NCBI GenBank assembly: GCA_002840165.1
Contig: PGZN01000003.1
Span: forward strand, 1 to 64,000
Source: Firmicutes bacterium HGW-Firmicutes-8
GTDB lineage: Bacteria; Bacillota; Thermincolia; Thermincolales; UBA2595
Direction of reading: 5' to 3'
Length of the DNA stretch: 64,000 nt
Under the pieces are notes generated by a model. It saw only the letters and a program-made list of their open reading frames with translations, made no database searches and was not told where the DNA came from. A program made the translations under genes and the position numbers. Position 1 is the first letter of the stretch. Each line of letters opens with the position of its first letter. This document shows positions 51,402 to 59,900 of this stretch, piece by piece.

Positions 51402-54341
51402 ATGACCATCAAATTAACCCGGAGAAAATTTCTCAAAATTTCCGCGATATTAACAACAAGTTTGCTGATGCCGCCGCGGGCCAAAAAGCCTGTTGCAGAC
51501 GGCATACCTGACCTAACAAAAATCAGGGGTTCACGGATAGTAATAAGTGTCTGCCAGTACTGTGGCGTGGGCTGCGGGGTGCTGGCATATGAGAGAGACG
51601 GTAAACTGGTAAACCTGGAAGGTGATCCGGTAAATCCCATTAACAGGGGCACTCTTTGTCCCAAAGGGTTATTCATGTACCAAGTTACCACTTCACCCCG
51701 GCGGTTAACCGTACCACTCTACCGTAGTCCCGGCTCGAAAAACTGGCAGGAAATTTCCTGGGAAGAGGCAATCAGGGGGATTGCCTCCAAAATAAAAGAA
51801 ACCAGGGACAAGTACTGGGACGAAACAAGAAGGTCAGCAGCCGGCCTGGCCGTATTGGGTTCAGCTCTTGTGACCAATGAAGAAGTATACCTGTTAACCA
51901 AACTTGCCAGGGTACTGGGGGTAACCAGCTATGACCACCAGTGCCGGATGTGCCATGCTCCGACTATGTGGGGACTGCAGGTCAGTACCGGTCACGGGGG
52001 AATGCATAATACTTTTACGGATGTTGTCCACTCCCGCTGTATATTGATCCTGTCCAACCCGGCAGAGTGTCATCCCATAGCCATGAGACATATTGTCCAG
52101 GCAAAGGAAAAAGGAGCAAAGATAATTGTTGTGGATCCCAGGTTTACCCGGACGGCAGCCATGGCCGACCGCTACGTGAGGCTAAGGAGCGGGACGGATA
52201 TCACTTTTATTGGAGGTATTATTAATTACCTGATCCGGAATAACCTTTACGACAGGTGGTATGTGGAGCAGTTTACCAATGCCCTGTTTTTAGTGGATCA
52301 AGATTACAAATTTAATGAAGGAATTTTCTCCGGCTACAATAAAGAAACCGGATCTTACAACATGGAAAAGTGGAAATATCAGTTGGATGAAAAGGGCCAA
52401 CCTAAACGCGCATCCTCCCTCAATCACCCCTGGTCGGTTTTTTCCCTGCTGAATAGTCATTTTTCCCGGTATACACCTGACCTGGTGGAAAACATAACCG
52501 GTGTTCCCCGGGAAATTCTGATGGAAGTTGCGGAAACCATGGCCCGTCATAAGCCCGGGGCGGTAGTTTTTTCAGTTGGTTCCACCCAACACACAACGGG
52601 AACCCAAAATACCCGTTCTTATGCCATTCTCCAACTGTTACTGGGGAATGTGGGTAAAGCGGGCGGTGGTATTGTGCCTTACCGGGGACATTCCAACATA
52701 CAGGGAGCTACGGACTTGGGAGCTAATTATGAAACCCTTCCCGGTTATCCAGGGCAGTATCCCACGGAAAAGGAAAAGGACCTGGAAACATGGACAGAAA
52801 CCTACGGGAAGAATGCCGAAAAAATACTGGTTGCTCTACTGAAGGCTTGGTTTGGGAACAGGGCTGATGCGTCCAACGACTGGGGCTACAGATTTCTCCC
52901 CTTGCGTAAAAGTGCGGTCAAGGAGTCCCTGGTAAATATATTTAAGGATTTCGGGAATATCAGGACCCTACTGTGTTTTGGAGAGAATCCTGCCGTGTCC
53001 AATCCAGACCAACATGCAGTTCTTCGGTCTTTGGCCAGACTGGAAACCCTGGTGGTGGTCGACCTGTTTGAAAATGAAACGGCCGCTTTCTGGAAAGCGC
53101 CGGGAGCAGATCCAGGTAATATAAATACAGAGGTTTATCTTCTGCCTGCCGCCGCAGGAGTTGAAAAAGAGGGAAGCCGTACCAATTCCTCCCGCTGGAT
53201 ACAGTGGGGGGATAAAGCGGTTAATCCCCCGGGAGAGGCGCAGCCTGACCTTTGGATAATAGATGCCTTGTTTAATGAAGTCAAGGGATTGTACCAGGGC
53301 AGTTCCCTGGCGAAGGATGCCCCTGTATTACACTGCCAATGGGATTATGGAATACCACCCCGGGCCGAAAGTGTCCTTAAAGAAATCAGCGGTTATTATG
53401 CGGCCACCGGAGAACCGGTAAAAAGCAGGGAGGAAGCTAATTCTCGAAAGACCGGGGAAATAGCCGTAGGCTGCTGGATTTATGCGGGGGTGTTTGCCCG
53501 GGAAAACAGGGCAAAAGCACGGGATAATACCAATGTGGGCGGTGTTGATATCTATCCTGGCTGGGCATACTCGTACCCGGATAACATCCGGGTACTTGGT
53601 AACAGGGCATCATGTAACGAAAATGGACAGCCGCTTAATCAAGCACTGACTTTAATCCGTTGGGACGGCAAGAAATGGACCGGTCCGGACATCCCCGATA
53701 TTTTTATAGGGAATGCCCCCCCTACCACGGAACCCGGAAAAAGCGCATTCATGTTAAACGCGGAAAACGTGGCCCGTCTCTGTGCCCTGAGTTACCGCAG
53801 TCCGGACAGGAAAAAAGTATCCCGGATGGTTGAAGACGGGCCGTTTCCTGAGCATTACGAACCGGTGGAAAGCCCGGTCCCTAACCTGCTCCATCCGGAA
53901 GTCCAAACTAACCCGGCGGTTGCTCCGCAGGAAAAAGGGGATCCTGCTCAATTTCCTCATATTTTAACCACTTACAGGGTAACAGAACACCATACAGGAG
54001 GACCTCTGACACGTAATTTGCCCTGGGCGGCCGAAATGGAGCCGGAACTGTTCGTGGAATTGAGTCCCGGAATGGGTAAGGCTCTGGGTGTAACCAGCGC
54101 TGATTATTTGGAGGTAAATACTGCCCGGGGCAGTATCCGGGGAAGAGCTTTGGTAAGCCCCCGCGTCCAGCCCTTAAAAGTGAACGGGCGTTTAATCGAA
54201 CATATAGGCGTACCTTATCACTGGGGATTCATGGGCCTGGTAACCGGGGACAGCGCCAATATCCTCACCATCGATGCCCTTGACCCCACTGCCCAAATGC
54301 CACAATTAAAGGTATGCCTGTGTAACGTGAGAAAAATTTAG
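51402..54341 (+). CDS. Molybdopterin oxidoreductase, formate dehydrogenase-like alpha subunit (Tat-exported, Cys form)
   Basis: A 979-residue molybdopterin enzyme. The N-terminus has a Tat signal (TRRKFLK then a hydrophobic stretch), so it faces outside the membrane. A 4Fe-4S site reads CQYCGVGCGVLAY with a later LCPKG. The metal ligand region is QCRMCHAPTMWGL, which aligns with the RVUHGPT of formate dehydrogenases with Cys in place of selenocysteine. The C-terminal dinucleotide-binding domain starts near TTYRVTEHHTGG. It heads a three-gene operon with a ferredoxin-like beta subunit and an NrfD-type anchor. Formate is the best guess for substrate; other substrates are possible. Confidence 0.88.
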   Translation: MTIKLTRRKFLKISAILTTSLLMPPRAKKPVADGIPDLTKIRGSRIVISVCQYCGVGCGVLAYERDGKLVNLEGDPVNPINRGTLCPKGLFMYQVTTSPRRLTVPLYRSPGSKNWQEISWEEAIRGIASKIKETRDKYWDETRRSAAGLAVLGSALVTNEEVYLLTKLARVLGVTSYDHQCRMCHAPTMWGLQVSTGHGGMHNTFTDVVHSRCILILSNPAECHPIAMRHIVQAKEKGAKIIVVDPRFTRTAAMADRYVRLRSGTDITFIGGIINYLIRNNLYDRWYVEQFTNALFLVDQDYKFNEGIFSGYNKETGSYNMEKWKYQLDEKGQPKRASSLNHPWSVFSLLNSHFSRYTPDLVENITGVPREILMEVAETMARHKPGAVVFSVGSTQHTTGTQNTRSYAILQLLLGNVGKAGGGIVPYRGHSNIQGATDLGANYETLPGYPGQYPTEKEKDLETWTETYGKNAEKILVALLKAWFGNRADASNDWGYRFLPLRKSAVKESLVNIFKDFGNIRTLLCFGENPAVSNPDQHAVLRSLARLETLVVVDLFENETAAFWKAPGADPGNINTEVYLLPAAAGVEKEGSRTNSSRWIQWGDKAVNPPGEAQPDLWIIDALFNEVKGLYQGSSLAKDAPVLHCQWDYGIPPRAESVLKEISGYYAATGEPVKSREEANSRKTGEIAVGCWIYAGVFARENRAKARDNTNVGGVDIYPGWAYSYPDNIRVLGNRASCNENGQPLNQALTLIRWDGKKWTGPDIPDIFIGNAPPTTEPGKSAFMLNAENVARLCALSYRSPDRKKVSRMVEDGPFPEHYEPVESPVPNLLHPEVQTNPAVAPQEKGDPAQFPHILTTYRVTEHHTGGPLTRNLPWAAEMEPELFVELSPGMGKALGVTSADYLEVNTARGSIRGRALVSPRVQPLKVNGRLIEHIGVPYHWGFMGLVTGDSANILTIDALDPTAQMPQLKVCLCNVRKI

Positions 54342-54352
54342 GGGTGATTGAC

Positions 54353-55072
54353 ATGTCCGATGTAGCAATGCTCTATAACCAGTACCGTTGTATCGGATGC
54401 CGGGCCTGTCAGGTGGCATGTAAGGCATGGAATGAAAATCCCGGAGAGAAAACAACCTTTAACGGCAACTATGAAAATCCGCCAAGGCTTACCGGAACTA
54501 CTTGGACCCGGATGATATTAAGAGATGAAAGCGGTTGGCTTTTCAGAGCGGAAAGGTGTATGCACTGTACTGATGCCAACTGTGTCACCGCCTGTCCCGT
54601 GGAGGCTCAAAGTTACTACCCTCAGGGATTTGTGGTTACTAACCAGGAGAGATGTATCGGGTGCCGGGCCTGTGTCCTGGCCTGCCCTTACGGTGTGGTT
54701 AATGAGGACCACGAATCCGGCACGGCAAAAAAATGTCATTTCTGCTTTGACCGGGTGTTAAACGGAGCCGAACCCGCCTGTGTTAAGGCGTGTCCCACCG
54801 ATGCTTTAACCTATGGGGACAGGAACAGTCTTTTAAGTGAGGCCAAAGAAAAAGCAAAAAAAAACGGGGGGATTGTTTATGGTGAAAAAGAATTTTTGGG
54901 TCTGCACCACCTGTATTTGCTAAAAGCCGGTACACATGAAAGTGAACTGCCAGAGTTCGGACATTCTATCTCCCTTGGCCTGGAAAGCGACTGGGCCATT
55001 GGATTGTTGGGAGTAGGCGGATTACTGGGTACAGCATACGCATTCTTAAATTGGCTGAAAGGAGATGAATAA
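54353..55072 (+). CDS. 4Fe-4S beta subunit of the formate dehydrogenase-like complex
   Basis: A 239-residue electron-transfer subunit with four 4Fe-4S motifs: CIGCRACQVACKAW, CMHCTDANCVTACP, CIGCRACVLACPYG and a split C-H-F-C / CVKACP set. A C-terminal hydrophobic segment (WAIGLLGVGGLLGTAYAFL) may anchor it in the membrane. The ATG at 54353 follows AGGGGTG; the upstream GTG lies in that site. It lies 11 bases after the alpha subunit and is coupled to the anchor gene. Confidence 0.93.
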   Translation: MSDVAMLYNQYRCIGCRACQVACKAWNENPGEKTTFNGNYENPPRLTGTTWTRMILRDESGWLFRAERCMHCTDANCVTACPVEAQSYYPQGFVVTNQERCIGCRACVLACPYGVVNEDHESGTAKKCHFCFDRVLNGAEPACVKACPTDALTYGDRNSLLSEAKEKAKKNGGIVYGEKEFLGLHHLYLLKAGTHESELPEFGHSISLGLESDWAIGLLGVGGLLGTAYAFLNWLKGDE

Positions 55073-55073
55073 T

Positions 55074-55889
55074 ATGCTCCGGTGGTCAGGCCTATACGGA
55101 GTAACCCTCTGGATGACGGGAATTGCAGGCGCAGTTTATTTGCTGGCCCTCCTGGTAAACGTCAGGACCGGTTGGCAGCAGCGTAAACTCCTGGTAGGTT
55201 CAGTCCTGGTAGCAAGCGGGCTGATAGTAGTTGCCTTAATTATATTAATCATTGAGCTGGGCAGCCCCTTAAGGTTCTGGCACCTGCTTGTGTATCCCCG
55301 CTTTTACTCTCCCTTGTCTGTGGGTTCCTGGGTGCTAATGGGGCTTCTGGGAGTTTTGGCAGTTACCCTTCTTTTGAAAGCAAGTCCCTGGTTACCTATG
55401 CTATCGATTCTCGGAGCTGTCTTTGCATCACTGACCATAGTTTACCCTGGTGTGGTACTTCATGCCACACACCGTCCATTATGGTATTTCACAAATCTGT
55501 TGCCCTTGATTTTTACCGCAACCTCCTTTGCCACAGGTGCAGCAGTACTTATATTTATTAAACTGATCATAGACAGGAGTCTATTATCAAATATTTATTA
55601 TTTCAGCGCCCTTGCGGCCGGAGCCGGTTTCATTTTGGTCATCCTTTTTGTTACGACACTAAGATTTTCCCAGGCAACGGTGGCTAACCGGGCTTATGCA
55701 CAATTAATGAGCGGTGGGAGCGGTATTCTGTTTATGAGCGCAGTAAGTGTGGGAATGATTATCCCAATGATATCGGCCTGGATTATGAGAAAACGCCCAA
55801 ATTTACCTGTTATTCTGGGCACAGAAGGGTTAATCCTCGTCGGCGCCCTCTTGTTACGTCTCTCCTTTATCTACGGCGGCCAAGTTTAG
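55074..55889 (+). CDS. NrfD/PsrC-like membrane anchor subunit
   Basis: A 271-residue protein with eight predicted membrane helices, of the NrfD/PsrC type that passes electrons between the iron-sulfur subunit and menaquinone without haem. I start it at ATG 55074 behind AAGGAGATG, which overlaps the end of the beta gene; an ATG at 55065 is also possible. SPLRFWHLLVYPRFYSPLSVGSW is typical of the family. It completes the operon. Confidence 0.88.
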   Translation: MLRWSGLYGVTLWMTGIAGAVYLLALLVNVRTGWQQRKLLVGSVLVASGLIVVALIILIIELGSPLRFWHLLVYPRFYSPLSVGSWVLMGLLGVLAVTLLLKASPWLPMLSILGAVFASLTIVYPGVVLHATHRPLWYFTNLLPLIFTATSFATGAAVLIFIKLIIDRSLLSNIYYFSALAAGAGFILVILFVTTLRFSQATVANRAYAQLMSGGSGILFMSAVSVGMIIPMISAWIMRKRPNLPVILGTEGLILVGALLLRLSFIYGGQV

Positions 55890-55904
55890 TGGTTCCTGTT
55901 ATCT

Positions 55905-55950
55905 TTTTTCTTATACCCCTCCCCCGTATATCGGCTGCGGGCTGTATAAG
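55905..55950. repeat. Short repeat shared with the MSGAA copy D tail
   Basis: CTTATACCCCTCCCCCGTAT and a following GCGGGCTG match 50,125-50,160 in 30 of about 34 bases. TATAC and GTATA form short inverted arms. It lies between the NrfD gene and the convergent MEMO gene. Confidence 0.7.
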
Positions 55951-55992
55951 GTAACCACCCTATCTTATGATGAGACACATTGACTATAATCG

Positions 55993-56934
55993 TTACTTAT
56001 AGAACACAATAGAATAATAGCTGGTGGTGTTATTAGGATTGGTCCTAGCAATCCGGGCCGAGTTATCGTGGCCCAGGATTATACGGTTTGCTGCCCCGGC
56101 CTGATTCATGGAAGTTAGCAGAGCTATGGCCGCAGACGGTGAATCAAGGTTATCATTATCCATTAAGCTGATGGCCTGCAGGTCTCTTGTTTCAATAGCC
56201 CTGAGCGCACTCCGGTCCTTGATGTCAGCCTGTGAAACATTGAGATAATGAGAAAAATCTATTGATGACACAATAACGCTGTTTTTGTTCTTGACAAGAT
56301 TTTGGATTCTCTGTCCTAACTCTGCTGATTCTTGCAGACCGTAGTGCCCTCTAACCAAGATAGGCAGTATTTTTGTGTTTGGCAGATAATACCTGATATA
56401 AGGCACGAGGCCGGAAATCGAGTGTTCCGCTTCCATCAGCCGGTTGTCAACTGCAGCGAGTTGACTGTTAACCAGGCTGTCTATTAAGGTTTTTTCTGCC
56501 TGCAGGATACCGAAGGGTGTTTCCCAATTCCAATCAGCGATACTGACTTCCTTTTTCCCCAACCCTTTATGGTTTGGAGCTATGACAACAATAATTTCAG
56601 GGTTTTGCGATGAAAGTACATTAAAGAAATCGGCTATCATCCGGCCGGCTAACAGGTGATGCGGCACTATACCGCCTTTGATCTTAAGGCTGCCCACCTG
56701 CCTCTCCGGTAAATGACTAATTGATTTTTTAAAATCCAGGTCGTTATAGTATTTACACTTAATGGTTTCGGAATTTACGATATCCGACAGTTTTGGGGCT
56801 CGGTAGTCAGATCCCGTGGACCTTGCAAGTGCACGATTGACGGTTTGACTGGTTCCTTTGTTTACACAACCGGCTGCCAGCAAGGCGATTAAAAAAATAG
56901 TTAAGAGTATTGGAACCGTCTTAGTCGGTTTCAT
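55993..56934 (-). CDS. MEMO-family lipoprotein
   Basis: A 313-residue protein from the ATG at 56934 behind ATGGAGG. A signal ends in the lipobox LLAAGC, so it is an outer-face lipoprotein. The rest matches the MEMO1/AmmeMemoRadiSam-B family (GGIVPHHLLAGRMIADFF, then VIAPNHKG, AEHSISGLVPYI and SSIDFSHYL), a metal-binding fold related to extradiol dioxygenases. No AMMECR1 or radical SAM partner is near. It lies 23 bases downstream of the macroglobulin-like gene and is probably co-transcribed. Confidence 0.9.
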   Translation of the reverse strand: MKPTKTVPILLTIFLIALLAAGCVNKGTSQTVNRALARSTGSDYRAPKLSDIVNSETIKCKYYNDLDFKKSISHLPERQVGSLKIKGGIVPHHLLAGRMIADFFNVLSSQNPEIIVVIAPNHKGLGKKEVSIADWNWETPFGILQAEKTLIDSLVNSQLAAVDNRLMEAEHSISGLVPYIRYYLPNTKILPILVRGHYGLQESAELGQRIQNLVKNKNSVIVSSIDFSHYLNVSQADIKDRSALRAIETRDLQAISLMDNDNLDSPSAAIALLTSMNQAGAANRIILGHDNSARIARTNPNNTTSYYSIVFYK

Positions 56935-56957
56935 ACAATCCTCCATCTCCGTCCAAT

Positions 56958-59900
56958 CTAGTTGTCTATTATTAACTTGGTTCTGTCTGTAAACCCGGCA
57001 ACATCACTATACCCGTGTTTAATCAAAGCGTTGTCAGCGGTAAATGCGCCCGGTGAAACTGCCCTAGCATAGTAGACTAATTTCCGCGGTTTATCTTTTT
57101 GAGGCCAAATCTCAAAGACCATCGTTTGGCCGCTAATTTGATAATAATACCATTCACTGTCGGAATTGGGTTCCACACCAACAAACCTTAAACCACTTGG
57201 CAGGATATCTGTAATTTCATAATAATCATCCGGGGCATTTCGTTCAAAACCGGGTTGAAGTGTTATTTTGATAAGGTCAGACTGTTTAAACCGTTTCTTG
57301 CTGACATCACCGACACTGTATGTCCTGGTTAGTTTAACAAGTTTATCTTTAGTGTTCATTAAATCCTTGATGGGGCCAACATAATGCTCAGCAGACATTA
57401 TATCCCCTGAGAAATCCGAAAATTTTACCCTGGCTGCTTTCCCGCTGGTCAAGACCAGCTTATATCGTTCTATGTTTTTTAAAATAACATCCTTTTTAAC
57501 CCCGTCAATCTCATAGCTAAATCTACCGACTTGGTTTGATTTGGGCAGTGAATTTGTCACAAACATCAGCTTCTCGAGGTTGAGTAATATGTCTTTAGGA
57601 GAATTATCCTTGACATAGTTAAACAAGGGGTTTTTATTCTTGTTCCCTATTTTCATGGCTAAAACTGAGCAGAGGGATGTGGCTTCGAGGGTATCATCCC
57701 TGTCTTTACCATATTGAATATACATGTAAGGTGCGACTGACATGCTGTTTTTAGCTATTACCCCGGTATAAACCTCCCTTGCCCCTTCCTCATCCCCGAG
57801 TTCGGCCAGGGCCAGACCTAGAATTATTTTCTGTTTTAAATCGATCTCTTTGGATTTGAGCAGGTTTTGTACCTCCAACAGAACCGGTTCTGACAGCGCC
57901 CCCAGGCCCCAGTATGATGCGGCTACATCTTCCGGGATTGATTCTTTATTATCGAGAATGCTGTAGAAATAATATCTCAGGGAGTTTTTATCAAAACTGT
58001 CCCGGTCGAGGGAACACATTTTAGCTGACAGGTCCGGTTCGCTGCTGCTGTATCTAAAAAGAGCAATACCTCCATCATTTGTCTGAAACATTTTCCCATC
58101 GAATTCTTCATCCCCCCACCAATAAGGTTCCTCATTAAAGTAACGCTTCATCAACTCGCCGGCACGTTTTCTGGCGAGTTTCTGGTCGACCCTCTCCCCC
58201 CAGGCATAGAGCAGTGAGTTAAGTGCTTCATAGAACACAGCAGGTTCGGCATTATAGAAATATATTGTGGTTAGGGACTTCCCTTTTTCTAATTGGTAGC
58301 CATTAACAAGCTTTTTATATTTAACCCGGGTTGATTCCATGAGGGTTTTTTCGACCCTAAAGTCCCTTTTAACTGCATCTCTGTATTTTCCACAGGAGGC
58401 CTCAATAGTAATTGAATACTTCCCTTCCTTTAATTCTCCGAGTCCAATGTTGGTAAAATTATATCCCTTACCTGCGGAATTAAAGAGTTTCTTAAAACCG
58501 TTTGGACCTTGCATTATAGCCCGGTAGTTAATATCTGTAGAGCTGTTTACTTCAGTCCCAAAAGACCGGACCGTAATATAAGGGGTATCCCCTTCCATAA
58601 ATATTGAGTTGAAAATAGTATCAACAAAGAATGGCAGCTTGGTGGTAATATTAGTTTTCCCAGACCCGGCCCCGATGTCTTCAGTGACCCCCTGATAAGT
58701 TATCCTCCACGATGTCAGGTTATCCGGCAGCTTAAATTTAGTTTTCGCCCGGCCTTGGGCGTTTGTTTCAATCGACTGGAAAAAGGCTGTATCTTTAAAT
58801 ATCGACCTGGTAGCGGATTGGTCTCCACCTTCACCGCCATATTCAGCACCACCAGAAATCAATTTTTTCAGGTCTTCATGGGAAATATAGTCAGCCAAAA
58901 GGCCGGAAGAAATCCGGGGGCTGTACAATTCACTAAGGGTTTCTACCGTCTGGTCATAAAGGGCAAAAAACGATTCATCAACAACACTTAGATTCATACT
59001 GGCTTTTACCGGGCGGCCGTTAGGGTCCTTCACTTCGATATCGACATCTGCGGTCTCACCCGGTTTGTATTGGTGTTTATCTGTCTTTAGAGTAATCTGC
59101 AAATTCTTTTCGGAATTGTCGTAACCTATTTCCCGCATATCGATTTTGGCCAAATTTGTACCGTCAAAGTAGACGGATTTTACATAAACATTGGGTATCA
59201 GCTCTTTTTTAAAATTAAATGAATATCTTGGTTTGGTTGAAGCAGTATAGTCAATTAAACCGTTTCTGAAGACAAGATATAATATCTTTCCATTCTTATT
59301 CAGTTTCAATTCCTTGTTATTATATTGCACGTTAAGAGATACCTTATCTCCCACCCTGTACGTAGTTGTGGGATCTTCGGTGACCATGTTATAACCCTCC
59401 GTTTTTTCGCCGTCAAAGAAATTATACCCGTAGACCTCTTCTGTTTCGACAACTGTATTTTTCCTGGAATCAAATCCGGTTACTTCCACACGGTAATGTT
59501 TGTTCATGTCAAAAGGAAATTCAAATTGGTATTTTCCTTTAACTGTTGTAAACTGCAGGCTTTTAATAAGTTTATCAACTTCAAAGTACTCGTATTTTTT
59601 TTCGGTCCTTTTGTTAATAAAATCGTAGTAATCCCCGATTTCTTTTCTGTCCCAATACACCTCATATATTTGAGCTTTCAGTTTAATGTTCAAGGATAGT
59701 CCCCGATAATCATCTTCGGAGAAATATTCTATCGGTTTATTGTTTAGTGGAGCCAGATCAATTTTATTCGTCTGCACTACTACAATACCTTTATCAGCTG
59801 CTCTTTTTCCATCTACACTGATCATGGTATCACGGGGGAAAACAGTTACATTGCGCCGTGCTCTTACCTCTTGTTCTTCAGCGCGGGCGTTGTTAATACT

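Noticed and set aside
51402-54341. Selenocysteine in the formate dehydrogenase-like gene
   Set aside because: The ligand position is a normal Cys codon in CRMCHAPT and no in-frame TGA is present.
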